Positions 1 through 7,457 of a stretch of DNA of 56,290 nucleotides are shown here, piece by piece. Under the pieces are notes generated by a model. It saw nothing but the letters and a program-made list of their open reading frames with translations, did no database searches and was not told the DNA's origin. Source of the DNA: Paludibacteraceae bacterium (GTDB taxonomy: Bacteria > Bacteroidota > Bacteroidia > Bacteroidales > Paludibacteraceae); NCBI GenBank assembly GCA_016302585.1, contig JAEDNI010000005.1, positions 1 through 56,290 on the forward strand, given 5' to 3'. Position numbers and translations under genes: made by a program. Position 1 is the first letter of the stretch. Each line of letters opens with the position of its first letter.

Positions 1-734
1 TTGATGAACATCGTACTCATGATCACGCAGAGCAGCCAGAAGATATTGATCAGACCCGTAGCCGTCAGCTTCTTCGCCTCGCGTACATCGGCCATCAGGT
101 GCTCTATCGGCTCTTTCTTATAGTAATAGAGGTCGATCACGAAATAGATACCTAACAGCAAGATTCCCGTTACGAACCATTCCGGCAGTATGTTCTGCAT
201 CCACCATAGGAACGGCGTGCCCTTCTGGAAGAGGAGGAACAAAGGAGGATCGCCGAGCGGCGAGAGCAGTCCACCGCAGTTCGCCACGATAGCGATGAAG
301 AAGAGTACCGTGTGAACACGATATTTACGCTGCTGGATGGTCGCTAACAACAGGCGGATCAGCAACATCGCTGCGCCGGTCGTTCCCATGAACGACGCTA
401 ACACCCAGCCGATGGCCAGGATGATGGTGTTGGTGGTCGGAGTAGCCTTCAAGTCTCCGCGGATACAGATACCGCCGGTGGTTACAAACAGCGCCATCAG
501 CAACAAGATGAACGGCACGTAGTCGTAGATCATCTGGTGAATCAACTCGTGGCTCATGCCGTTGAGACAGAGCCAGATGCCTACTGGCGTACCGAGCAAC
601 AGAGATACATACAACTTGTGCAGGTTGTGTTCCCACCACTCGCCTACATGGGGAATAAGCGGAAGCACGGCAATGCAGAGCAGCATTACTGCAAACGGGA
701 TTAACATCCACGCCGGAATCAAATGCTCAAACAT
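1..734 (-). CDS. Na+/H+ antiporter, NhaD/CitT-like (5' part; continues beyond window)
   Basis: The reading frame opens at an ATG at 734 and stays open to the window edge, giving about 244 N-terminal residues. Reading the complement gives a very hydrophobic protein beginning MFEHLIPAWMLIPF. It has several membrane segments and the loop motifs GTTGAAMLL and GGLLSPLGDPP. These are typical of the ion-transporter-superfamily sodium:proton antiporters that are common in Bacteroidota. The likely role is exchange of Na+ for H+ across the inner membrane for pH and salt balance. A well-formed promoter lies about 55 bases upstream of the start. The C-terminal half is outside the window, so substrate and completeness cannot be judged. 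An arsenite or citrate carrier of the same superfamily is the main alternative. Confidence 0.8.
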   Translation of the reverse strand, partial: MFEHLIPAWMLIPFAVMLLCIAVLPLIPHVGEWWEHNLHKLYVSLLLGTPVGIWLCLNGMSHELIHQMIYDYVPFILLLMALFVTTGGICIRGDLKATPTTNTIILAIGWVLASFMGTTGAAMLLIRLLLATIQQRKYRVHTVLFFIAIVANCGGLLSPLGDPPLFLLFQKGTPFLWWMQNILPEWFVTGILLLGIYFVIDLYYYKKEPIEHLMADVREAKKLTATGLINIFWLLCVIMSTMFI

Positions 735-786
735 GATACAAATATTTAGCTTTAACGATTTTCGAGATATGTTTGCATTTTCGCGT

Positions 787-819
787 GCAAAGGTACACTT
801 TTTTTTCGAGATATGCAAA
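787..819 (-). promoter_or_regulatory. Bacteroidota-type promoter of the antiporter gene
   Basis: On the minus strand a -33 box TTTGC (819-815) and a -7 box TACCTTTGC (795-787) are separated by 19 bases. Transcription would start near 780, about 45 bases before the antiporter ATG at 734. Confidence 0.85.
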
Positions 820-884
820 CGAAAGATGATTTTTCCACAAAATTCCTCTATTTCTTGCCTATTTCAGACATCCCCGGAGAAAGA

Positions 885-920
885 AAAAAGAAAAAGAAAA
901 AGATGCCGCCGGCGCGGCAT
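885..920 (-). terminator. Rho-independent terminator of the decayed small gene
   Basis: A perfect 7-bp stem, ATGCCGC (903-909) with GCGGCAT (914-920), has a 4-base loop. On the minus strand it is followed by a T-rich tract (902-885). It begins 10 bases after the stop codon at 930, so it looks like the surviving end of a once-functional transcription unit. Confidence 0.75.
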
Positions 921-929
921 GGCAGCCGG

Positions 930-1207
930 TCAGACAGGGTTAATAAATGGGTGGGAGAGTTTATAATCGTGGAGGAGGGAGTTGAATTTCCACGACCAAA
1001 GGGTCGTATAAGTCTTTCCGTTAGAGGCTACGTGGTTGGCGGCTTCGTAGCGGGATTGGAGTTGCGCCTCCAGTTCCGGCGTAGCGCGGAGTTTGGCTAA
1101 CTCGCGGTTGGCGTAAGCAAAGGCCGCAGAGGATTATTTAAGAAAATAAACATAAATAATTCAACGCATTGTCAATCAAATATAATAATAAATTGCGGCA
1201 TAGCCAT
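930..1207 (-). pseudogene. Decayed small gene (probable relative of the 145-aa protein at 44304)
   Basis: A possible start ATG at 1207 is followed by only 11 codons before a stop. Downstream, an open segment without a start (1133 to 930) encodes about 67 residues. It contains ANRELAKLRATPELEAQLQS and NGKTYTTLWSWKFNSLL and ends at a TGA, with a good terminator just beyond. The unit therefore looks like a gene that lost its middle. Its layout (promoter remnant, 11-bp tandem array, short ORF) matches the loci at 13533 and 44304. Its C-terminus can be aligned with theirs only weakly, by the pattern T-x-E...L..R(F/Y)E...GK...F. Membership of that family is an inference. Confidence 0.5.
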
Positions 1208-1258
1208 AACTAATTATATGGTTCTTATAGGGGTTAAACAGGTGTGTTACGTAGGCTT

Positions 1259-1302
1259 TGACTGTCGGCTGACTGTCGGTTGACCGTCGTTTGACCGTCG
1301 GG
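1259..1302 (-). repeat. 11-bp tandem array, four units (locus A)
   Basis: Four consecutive 11-mers on the plus strand: TGACTGTCGGC, TGACTGTCGGT, TGACCGTCGTT, TGACCGTCGGG. The period is exactly 11 bp with no spacers, so it is not a CRISPR and not a coding repeat. It lies between a decayed minus-strand promoter (1322-1355) and the decayed gene (930-1207), the same place as the arrays at 13664 and 44158. Confidence 0.9.
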
Positions 1303-1321
1303 ATTAGACTTAAATTCGAGT

Positions 1322-1355
1322 GCAAAAGGAACACATTTTTTCTGATATTTCCAAA
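1322..1355 (-). promoter_or_regulatory. Decayed Bacteroidota-type promoter
   Basis: On the minus strand TTTG (1355-1352) is followed after 20 bases by TTCCTTTTGC (1331-1322). This resembles TACCTTTGC with TA changed to TT and one extra T. The ATATCA stretch after the -33 box matches intact promoters of the window. It would have driven the decayed gene at 930-1207 through the 11-bp array. Confidence 0.5.
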
Positions 1356-1404
1356 TTTTAGAGATTGAAAAAAGTCAGAAAATAGTAAAAAGTAGTCAAA
1401 ATAC

Positions 1405-1436
1405 TTGCGTATGTCATTTTTTTTGTGTACCTTTGC
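1405..1436 (+). promoter_or_regulatory. Promoter of the Y1 transposase gene
   Basis: TTGC (1405-1408) and TACCTTTGC (1428-1436) are 19 bases apart. Transcription should begin near 1443. An in-frame ATG at 1405 therefore lies upstream of the transcript, and the ATG at 1480 is the likely start. Confidence 0.8.
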
Positions 1437-1479
1437 ATCCGCAGGGAATGTAAGCAGAAACATAAAAGACCTATCCACA

Positions 1480-2577
1480 ATGGAACGATTTGTTTGGAAG
1501 CGGCATAAGGATATTTTCAAGAGTGTGGGGATATACCATATCACTTTTGTTGTCACCGGCAGACAACCGTTGTTGGGAGAGTTAGCGATAGATCACGACG
1601 AGCCGCGATGTCTGCCAACCGATTTAGGACGAGCTATCTCGCATGACCTGGACGAGATACAGCAGCGCAGACCATACGTCCGGCTGCTTGCCAAGCAGCT
1701 GATGCCCGACCATATCCACGTGCTGCTATATGTCACCGAGGACTGCAGCGTCTCCATCAAGGAGATAGCGCGAGGTATGCGCCAAGGGTGGCGACAGATG
1801 GCAACCACCGTCAGTATAGACCCGCAGATGCCATCTGCGGAAGAATATAAACAGATGCCGAAGGGAGGGACGCAGATGCCGAAGAGAGTGGCGCAGATGC
1901 CGGACACAGGAACACATCAGCCCCTCTTTGAGACACCATTCTTCCGCACACTTGCGCATAAGGGGCAGTTAGACACAATGATTCAATATATCCACGACAA
2001 CCCGCGACGCGCTATGCTTAAGCAACAGAACCCCGACCTTTTTACTCTGCGCAGGGACACGCGTGTGGGAGAGTTATGCTTTACATCGTTGGGCAATCTC
2101 TTTCTCTTGGATTATCCCGAAAAGCAGCCCATCATCTGTTCCCGCACGCTGAGTGAGCAACAGATAACCGCGCAACAAACGGATGCACTCTATCAAGCCA
2201 AGAATGGTTGCATTACGGTTACTGCCGCTATTAGTCCGGGGGAAAGACAGATAGCGCGTGCCGTTCGGGAAGCAGGGGCTCCTCTTATTATCCTGCTCAA
2301 AGACGGTTTCCCAAAGGCGGGCGATCCGTATGAGAAATACTATAAACCCGGTGGAGTCTATTTTGAGGCATGTGCTGCGGGTCGGCTTTTGCTGTTGGAA
2401 CCCACCGCAGATACCCTGACTTTGCCGGATATACAGAGACGCACCGAACAGACGCTCCGCGAAAAAGCGGAAGCCAGACATTGGAATTATCAACCGATAC
2501 CTGTCACCTCTGACCGTTATCGTATGATGGCAGCCAATGAGATAGTCAAAGTGCTATGCCCATGGCTCAAAGAGTAA
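1480..2577 (+). CDS. REP-associated (Y1/HUH) transposase with C-terminal Rossmann/SLOG-like domain
   Basis: The 365-aa protein begins with a TnpA_REP/Y1 transposase domain (about residues 1-195). It carries the metal-binding HIH at 78-80 in PDHIHVLL and the catalytic Tyr170 in YIHDNPRRA. Enzymes of this family nick single-stranded DNA at small palindromes. An insert between the two motifs (about 114-143) repeats QMP four times. After the Y1 domain come about 170 residues with ISPGERQIARAVREAGAPLI (251-270) and KPGGVYFEACAAGRLLLLEP (289-308). These recall DprA/SLOG-type nucleotide-binding folds. Most Y1 transposases are 150-250 aa and lack this part. The start at 1480 follows from the promoter at 1405-1436. 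The fusion reading rests on motif resemblance only. Confidence 0.8.
   Translation: MERFVWKRHKDIFKSVGIYHITFVVTGRQPLLGELAIDHDEPRCLPTDLGRAISHDLDEIQQRRPYVRLLAKQLMPDHIHVLLYVTEDCSVSIKEIARGMRQGWRQMATTVSIDPQMPSAEEYKQMPKGGTQMPKRVAQMPDTGTHQPLFETPFFRTLAHKGQLDTMIQYIHDNPRRAMLKQQNPDLFTLRRDTRVGELCFTSLGNLFLLDYPEKQPIICSRTLSEQQITAQQTDALYQAKNGCITVTAAISPGERQIARAVREAGAPLIILLKDGFPKAGDPYEKYYKPGGVYFEACAAGRLLLLEPTADTLTLPDIQRRTEQTLREKAEARHWNYQPIPVTSDRYRMMAANEIVKVLCPWLKE
1822..1840 (+). repeat. REP-like hairpin inside the transposase gene
   Basis: CCGCAGAT (1822-1829) and ATCTGCGG (1833-1840) form a perfect 8-bp stem with loop GCC. The right half overlaps the first of four copies of CAGATGCC (to about 1905) that encode the QMP repeats. 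Confidence 0.75.
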
Positions 2578-2606
2578 TAAATAAGTAGACTTCGCGTTGA
2601 ACTTGC

Positions 2607-2637
2607 AAAAAGAAGCGACCTTTCCGGGGCGCTTCTT
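2607..2637 (-). terminator. Terminator of lepA (shared gap with the transposase gene)
   Basis: AAGAAGCG (2610-2617) pairs with CGCTTCTT (2630-2637). On the minus strand the stem is followed by a T-run (2611-2607). It lies in the 66-bp gap between the convergent transposase and lepA genes and may also stop plus-strand transcripts. Confidence 0.8.
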
Positions 2638-2643
2638 GTTCTA

Positions 2644-4419
2644 TTAATCCAATTTGAGGACGGCGAGGAAGGCTTTCTGGGGTACTTCGACGTTACCGAT
2701 CTGCTTCATACGCTTCTTGCCGCGTTTCTGTTTCTCGAGCAGTTTGCGCTTACGGCTCACGTCACCGCCGTAACATTTGGCGAGGACATCCTTGCGAACC
2801 TGCTTGACAGTCTCGCGGGCGATGATCTTCGCGCCGATGGCGGCTTGGATAGCAATATCGAACTGCTGACGCGGCAGCAACTCTTTCAGTTTCTCGCACA
2901 TGCGCCGTCCGAAGTCCACGGCATTGTCGCGGTGGGTGAGGGTAGAGAGGGCATCGACCTGTTCGCCGTTCAAGAGGATATCCAGTTTGACGAGGTTGGA
3001 CGGTCTGAAGCCGTTCATGTGCCAATCGAAGGAGGCGTAGCCTTTTGAGATAGATTTGAGTTTGTCGTAGAAATCAATGACGATCTCGCCGAGCGGCATG
3101 TCGAAGAGAAGCTCCATACGGTTGCCGGAGATATACTCCTGCTTGACGAGCTCACCGCGTTTACCGAGACAGAGTGTCATAATCGGACCGATGTAGTCGG
3201 CGGTGGTGATGACCGACGCGCGGATATACGGCTCCTCGATGCGGTCGATCTCCGTGAGGTCGGGCATGCCGGCAGGGTTATGTACCTCTACCATACCGCC
3301 GTCTTTGGTATAGACGTTATACGACACGTTCGGGACGGTGGTGATGACATCCATGTCGAACTCGCGATCCAGACGCTCCTGGATGATCTCCATGTGCAAG
3401 AGACCAAGGAATCCGCAGCGGAAACCGAATCCCAACGCCATCGAACTCTCCGGTTGGAAAGTGAGGGAGGCATCGTTGAGTTGCAGTTTCTCGAGCGAAG
3501 CGCGCAGATCCTCATAGTCCTCGGACTCAATGGGATACACGCCCGCGAAGACCATCGGTTTGGCTTCCTCGAAGCCGTCAATGGCTTTGTCGCAGGGGCG
3601 CGCTACATGGGTGATGGTGTCGCCCACTTTGACTTCCGTGGAAGTTTTGATGCCCGATATAATATAACCTACATTACCGGCGGAAATCTCCTTGCGCGGG
3701 GACATGTCGAGTTTGAGAATACCTATCTCATCCGCGTCGTACTCCTTGCCGGTGTTGACGAAGCGCACCTTGTCGCCGGTGTGCATGGTACCGTTCACTA
3801 CCTTGAAATAAGCGATGATACCGCGGAAGGAGTTGAAAACCGAGTCAAAAACCAGACATTGCAGCGGCGCTTCCGGGTCGCCTTTCGGCGCAGGGATACG
3901 CTCTACGATAGCGTCCAGAATCTCCGGCACACCTTCGCCGGTCTTGGCGGAACAACGGAGGATCTCTTCGCGCTTGCAACCCAACAGGTCAACTATCTCA
4001 TCCTCCACGCGCTCCGGCATGGCGTTGTCCATATCGCATTTATTGAGCACCGGGATGATCTCCAAGTCGTGCTCAATGGCCATATAGAGATTGGAGATGG
4101 TCTGCGCCTGCACGCCTTGGGTCGCATCGACCACAAGCACGGCGCCTTCACAGGCCGCTATAGAACGACTGACTTCATAACTGAAGTCCACATGCCCCGG
4201 AGTGTCGATCAGGTTGAGGGTATAGCCCTTATGCTGCATCTGGATAGCATGGCTCTTAATCGTAATACCACGTTCCTTCTCCAGATCCATATCGTCGAGC
4301 ACCTGATTTTCCATGTTCCGAACATCGACAGTCTGGGTTATCTCCAGCATTCGGTCGGCGAGGGTAGATTTGCCATGATCGATATGCGCAATGATGCAAA
4401 AATTACGTATCTTATCCAT
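2644..4419 (-). CDS. lepA: Elongation factor 4 (LepA), ribosome back-translocating GTPase
   Basis: A 591-aa translational GTPase of the length usual for LepA. G1 is AHIDHGKSTLADRM near residue 10, followed by the switch residues RGITIK, DTPGHVDF (G3) and NKCDM (G4). The C-terminal domain characteristic of EF4 ends in KKRMKQIGNVEVPQKAFLAVL. The protein acts on the cytoplasmic ribosome, remodels stalled elongation complexes and aids initiation. It is a single transcription unit with its own promoter (4451-4483), divergent from korAB, and its own terminator. The 380-aa antisense frame opposite its N-terminal half has no recognisable motif and is not called. Confidence 0.98.
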   Translation of the reverse strand: MDKIRNFCIIAHIDHGKSTLADRMLEITQTVDVRNMENQVLDDMDLEKERGITIKSHAIQMQHKGYTLNLIDTPGHVDFSYEVSRSIAACEGAVLVVDATQGVQAQTISNLYMAIEHDLEIIPVLNKCDMDNAMPERVEDEIVDLLGCKREEILRCSAKTGEGVPEILDAIVERIPAPKGDPEAPLQCLVFDSVFNSFRGIIAYFKVVNGTMHTGDKVRFVNTGKEYDADEIGILKLDMSPRKEISAGNVGYIISGIKTSTEVKVGDTITHVARPCDKAIDGFEEAKPMVFAGVYPIESEDYEDLRASLEKLQLNDASLTFQPESSMALGFGFRCGFLGLLHMEIIQERLDREFDMDVITTVPNVSYNVYTKDGGMVEVHNPAGMPDLTEIDRIEEPYIRASVITTADYIGPIMTLCLGKRGELVKQEYISGNRMELLFDMPLGEIVIDFYDKLKSISKGYASFDWHMNGFRPSNLVKLDILLNGEQVDALSTLTHRDNAVDFGRRMCEKLKELLPRQQFDIAIQAAIGAKIIARETVKQVRKDVLAKCYGGDVSRKRKLLEKQKRGKKRMKQIGNVEVPQKAFLAVLKLD

Positions 4420-4450
4420 TAGGTCCTAATTATCCAAAGTAAAATCGGCT

Positions 4451-4483
4451 GCAAAGATACACAATTTTTAGGAAATACACAAA
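4451..4483 (-). promoter_or_regulatory. lepA promoter
   Basis: On the minus strand TTTGTG (4483-4478) and TATCTTTGC (4459-4451) are 18 bases apart, about 32 bases before the lepA ATG. It lies back to back with the korA promoter. Confidence 0.85.
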
Positions 4484-4488
4484 TAAAA

Positions 4489-4521
4489 TTTGCGTATATG
4501 CAAAAAAAACACTACCTTTGC
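4489..4521 (+). promoter_or_regulatory. korAB promoter
   Basis: TTTGC (4489-4493) and TACCTTTGC (4513-4521) are 19 bases apart. This places the transcript start near 4528 and excludes the ATG at 4490 as the korA start. Confidence 0.85.
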
Positions 4522-4549
4522 AGCAGATTTAATACCAAACACGAGAAAA

Positions 4550-6415
4550 GTGAAACAAGTAGTAGTTCGATTTTGCGGAGATTCGGGCGACGGCATGCAG
4601 CTGACGGGTAACATGTTTGCCCAGTTGGCGGCGGAGATGGGCCACGAGATTTCCACATTGCCGGATTTCCCGGCAGAGATACGCGCGCCGCAAGGTACAT
4701 TGGGCGGCGTGAGTGGTTTTCAAGTTGAGTTAGGAAGCGAAGTGTATACCCCAGGTGACAAAGCGGATGTCATCGTAGCGATGAACGCTGCGGCGCTGAA
4801 GGTATGTACATTGGGTTCGCATTTTAATCATCCTCAGGCGCATTTTGACGATGATTTTGCGCTCTACCACAGGCACGCAGTCGTGATTGTAGATACGGAT
4901 TCGCTGACGGAGAAAGATCTGGAGAAAGCGCAGTATCATACGGATAATCCGTTTACGGAACTGGGGATTCCGGAGAGTGTACAGGTGGTGCCGGTAGCCT
5001 TGACAACGCTTACCAAAGAGGCGTTGAAGGACTCCGGTATGGATAACAAATCCGTGCTTAAGAGTAGAAACATGTTTGCGCTGGGTCTTATCTACTGGCT
5101 GTTCGACGAACCTATGGACAAAGCAATTCACTTGCTGGAGGGTAAATTCAAGAAGAAACCGGCTCTGATCGCTCCGAACACAAAGGTGATGGTAGACGGT
5201 TACAACTATGGCGCTAATTCGGCACTTAGTGTAAACCAAATTCGACTCGGTGAGTCTGGAGGCGATAGTCAAGAGAAGGGCGTTTATACCTCTATAGCGG
5301 GCAACAGAGCAACAGCGTTCGGTCTGATAGCTGCAGCCGAGAAAGCAGGTAAGCACCTCTTCTTGGGGTCTTATCCTATCACGCCGGCTACAGATATCCT
5401 GCATGAGCTGGCGGTCCGCAAGGATATGAATGTCATGGCCATTCAGGCGGAGGACGAGATAGCGGGTGTATGTACGGCTATCGGTGCTGCTTTTGCGGGC
5501 GATCTGGCATGTACCAGTACTTCCGGTCCCGGTCTGAGTTTGAAGAGCGAGGCAATCGGTTTGGCGGTGATGGCCGAGTTGCCATTAGTCATCGTGGATG
5601 TCCAACGAGGTGGTCCTTCGACGGGTCTGCCTACGAAGACCGAGCAGACCGACTTGCTGCAAGCGCTCTATGGACGTAACGGCGAGTGTCCGGCTGTGGT
5701 ACTGGCGGCATCCAGCAGTGCAAACTGTTTCGATTTCGCGTACGAGGCATGTAAGATTGCCTTGGAGAACATGACGCCCGTTGTGCTGTTGACTGACACC
5801 TATCTGGCGAATGGTACGGGCTTATGGCGTATCCCGAAGTTAGCTGAGTTACCGGAGATCCGCCCGCAGAGCGTGCCGGAGGAGTTAAAAGGGCATTATA
5901 ACCCTGCTTTACGTGACGAACGTGGTGTACGTTACTGGGCATTCCCCGGTATGGAAGGTTTTGCACATCGTAATATCGGGTTGGAGCGCGATGCAGAAAG
6001 AGGAACAATTTCTACGAATCCTGAAAACCACGAAAAGATGGTTCTGGCCCGCAAACATAAAATCGAACAGATTGCTGAGAGAATACCGGAATTGAAGGTG
6101 TTTGAGTCGAAAGTCGAAAGTCGAAAGTCGAAAGACATTTTGTTGGTAGGTTGGGGTAGTACGGAGGGACACCTGCATGCTGCGGCGAATGAGTTGGGTT
6201 GCGATCTGGCGCAGTTCAATTATATCTGTCCGCTGCCGAAGAATACGCGCGAGGTGCTGAGTCAATACAAACGCATCGTTGTATGCGAATTGAACACGGG
6301 TCAGTTCGCGACATATCTTCGTTCGCAATTCCCTGAGCTGCCTATTGAGCAATACAATGAAATTCAAGGACAGCCTTTCGCTGTAGAGCGTATCGTTAAT
6401 TTTGTAAAACAGTAA
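4550..6415 (+). CDS. korA: 2-oxoacid:ferredoxin oxidoreductase, alpha (gamma-alpha fused) subunit
   Basis: About 621 aa. An N-terminal gamma domain (VRFCGDSGDGMQLTGN) is followed by the pyrimidine-binding POR_N-type domain (SYPITPATDILHEL, AEDEIAGV, TSTSGPGLSLKSEAIG) and the C-terminal domain. With KorB it makes the complex that interconverts 2-oxoglutarate and succinyl-CoA using ferredoxin, normally in the reductive direction in anaerobic Bacteroidales. The start is taken as GTG at 4550, the first plausible in-frame start after the promoter. korB follows after 4 bases. An odd segment, ESKVESRKSKD, is encoded by four copies of the heptamer GTCGAAA just before the conserved C-terminal strand ILLVGWGSTEGHL. 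It looks like an in-frame repeat insertion. Confidence 0.93.
   Translation: MKQVVVRFCGDSGDGMQLTGNMFAQLAAEMGHEISTLPDFPAEIRAPQGTLGGVSGFQVELGSEVYTPGDKADVIVAMNAAALKVCTLGSHFNHPQAHFDDDFALYHRHAVVIVDTDSLTEKDLEKAQYHTDNPFTELGIPESVQVVPVALTTLTKEALKDSGMDNKSVLKSRNMFALGLIYWLFDEPMDKAIHLLEGKFKKKPALIAPNTKVMVDGYNYGANSALSVNQIRLGESGGDSQEKGVYTSIAGNRATAFGLIAAAEKAGKHLFLGSYPITPATDILHELAVRKDMNVMAIQAEDEIAGVCTAIGAAFAGDLACTSTSGPGLSLKSEAIGLAVMAELPLVIVDVQRGGPSTGLPTKTEQTDLLQALYGRNGECPAVVLAASSSANCFDFAYEACKIALENMTPVVLLTDTYLANGTGLWRIPKLAELPEIRPQSVPEELKGHYNPALRDERGVRYWAFPGMEGFAHRNIGLERDAERGTISTNPENHEKMVLARKHKIEQIAERIPELKVFESKVESRKSKDILLVGWGSTEGHLHAAANELGCDLAQFNYICPLPKNTREVLSQYKRIVVCELNTGQFATYLRSQFPELPIEQYNEIQGQPFAVERIVNFVKQ
6106..6133 (+). 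repeat. Heptamer repeat (GTCGAAA)x4 within korA
   Basis: Four exact copies of GTCGAAA in the coding sequence. Gain or loss of one unit would shift the korA frame. It encodes a linker before the C-terminal domain. Confidence 0.95.
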
Positions 6416-6419
6416 AACT

Positions 6420-7454
6420 ATGGAAGCTTCTCAATTTAAATCCGATCAATACGTACGTTTCTGCCCCGGTTGCGGTGACCACGCTATCTGTATGGCTTTG
6501 CAAAAAGCGATGGCACAGATAGGTGTTCCGCCTCATCAGATTGCTGTTATCTCCGGTATCGGCTGCAGTAGCCGTATGCCGCATTATCTCAATACATACG
6601 GTTTTAACACCATTCACGGTCGTGGAGGAGCCATTGCTACGGGTTTGAAAACGAGTCATCCTGAACTGACGGTTTGGCAGATGAGCGGTGATGGAGACTG
6701 TTTGGCTATCGGAGGAAACCATTTCATTCATGAGATAAGGCGCAATGTGGACCTGAACGTCTGCCTGTTCAATAACCGTATCTATGGTCTGACCAAAGGT
6801 CAGTATTCGCCTACCAGCCCCAAGGGTTTCGTCAGCAAGTCGAGTCCTTTTGGTACGGTAGAGCGTCCTTTTGTGCCGGCTCAATTGGTATTGGGTGCCG
6901 GAGGGACGTTCTTTGCTCGTACGCTGGATGTGGATGTGCCGACGACGGTCAACTGCATGGTCGCAGCGGAGCAACACAAAGGCTGCTCTATCATCGAGTG
7001 TCTCGTGAACTGCGTTATTTTCAATAACGGAACTCACGCATGGATAGCCGATCGTGAGCAACGGGCGGAGCACTCGATTATCCTCAAGCACGGCGAGAAG
7101 ATGATATTCGGTAAGAATAACGACAAAGGTCTGGCGGTAGAGATCGACCCTGTTACATTTGTGCCTAAGATGATTGTAGTGCCGGCAGGCGATCCGCGTG
7201 TGCTGACCCACGATGCAACGCAACCGGATCCTACGCTGCATAGACTCTTGTCCTTGATGGGGCAGAATCTGGTAACTGACGTTAACACGCAGCCGACGGA
7301 AGATAGTCTGCCGATAGCATTAGGTGTAATCCGCAGTGTAGAAGCGGAGACCTATGATGAGGCTGTAAACAAACAAATTGCCGACGTTCGCGAGCATGCT
7401 AAAGCGCATAACTTCGATGAACTGACGGCAACTTTGGATAGTTGGCAGGTATAG
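6420..7454 (+). CDS. korB: 2-oxoacid:ferredoxin oxidoreductase, beta subunit
   Basis: A 344-aa TPP-binding subunit. The N-terminus has FCPGCGDHAICMAL with a CxxC pair. The Mg-TPP site is GDGDCLAIGGNHFIHEIRRN, and it is followed by LFNNRIYGLTKGQYSPTS, the signature of the 2-oxoglutarate-type enzymes. It binds KorA, forms the active site and passes electrons to ferredoxin in the cytoplasm. It is co-transcribed with korA (4-base gap). The stop lies 3 bases from the convergent rsmG stop, and no terminator hairpin is visible in that gap. No KorC/KorD-like small subunits are nearby, as expected for the two-subunit form. Confidence 0.95.
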   Translation: MEASQFKSDQYVRFCPGCGDHAICMALQKAMAQIGVPPHQIAVISGIGCSSRMPHYLNTYGFNTIHGRGGAIATGLKTSHPELTVWQMSGDGDCLAIGGNHFIHEIRRNVDLNVCLFNNRIYGLTKGQYSPTSPKGFVSKSSPFGTVERPFVPAQLVLGAGGTFFARTLDVDVPTTVNCMVAAEQHKGCSIIECLVNCVIFNNGTHAWIADREQRAEHSIILKHGEKMIFGKNNDKGLAVEIDPVTFVPKMIVVPAGDPRVLTHDATQPDPTLHRLLSLMGQNLVTDVNTQPTEDSLPIALGVIRSVEAETYDEAVNKQIADVREHAKAHNFDELTATLDSWQV

Positions 7455-7457
7455 GTA

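Noticed and set aside
813..1100. Plus-strand 95-aa frame upstream of the transposase
   Set aside because: It crosses the terminator hairpin and the antisense remnant, has no promoter in the right place and has a low-complexity Lys run.
1405..1479. Longer N-terminus of the Y1 transposase
   Set aside because: The ATG at 1405 lies in the promoter's -33 box, upstream of the expected transcript start.
3280..4422. 380-aa plus-strand open frame opposite lepA
   Set aside because: It is antisense to a clear lepA. The protein has no recognisable domain, and its openness follows from the GC/codon pattern of lepA.
6420..7454. KorB as pyruvate:ferredoxin oxidoreductase subunit
   Set aside because: The two-subunit layout with gamma-alpha fusion and the IYGLTKGQYSPTS motif fit the 2-oxoglutarate-type enzyme better. 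Other 2-oxoacids cannot be fully excluded.
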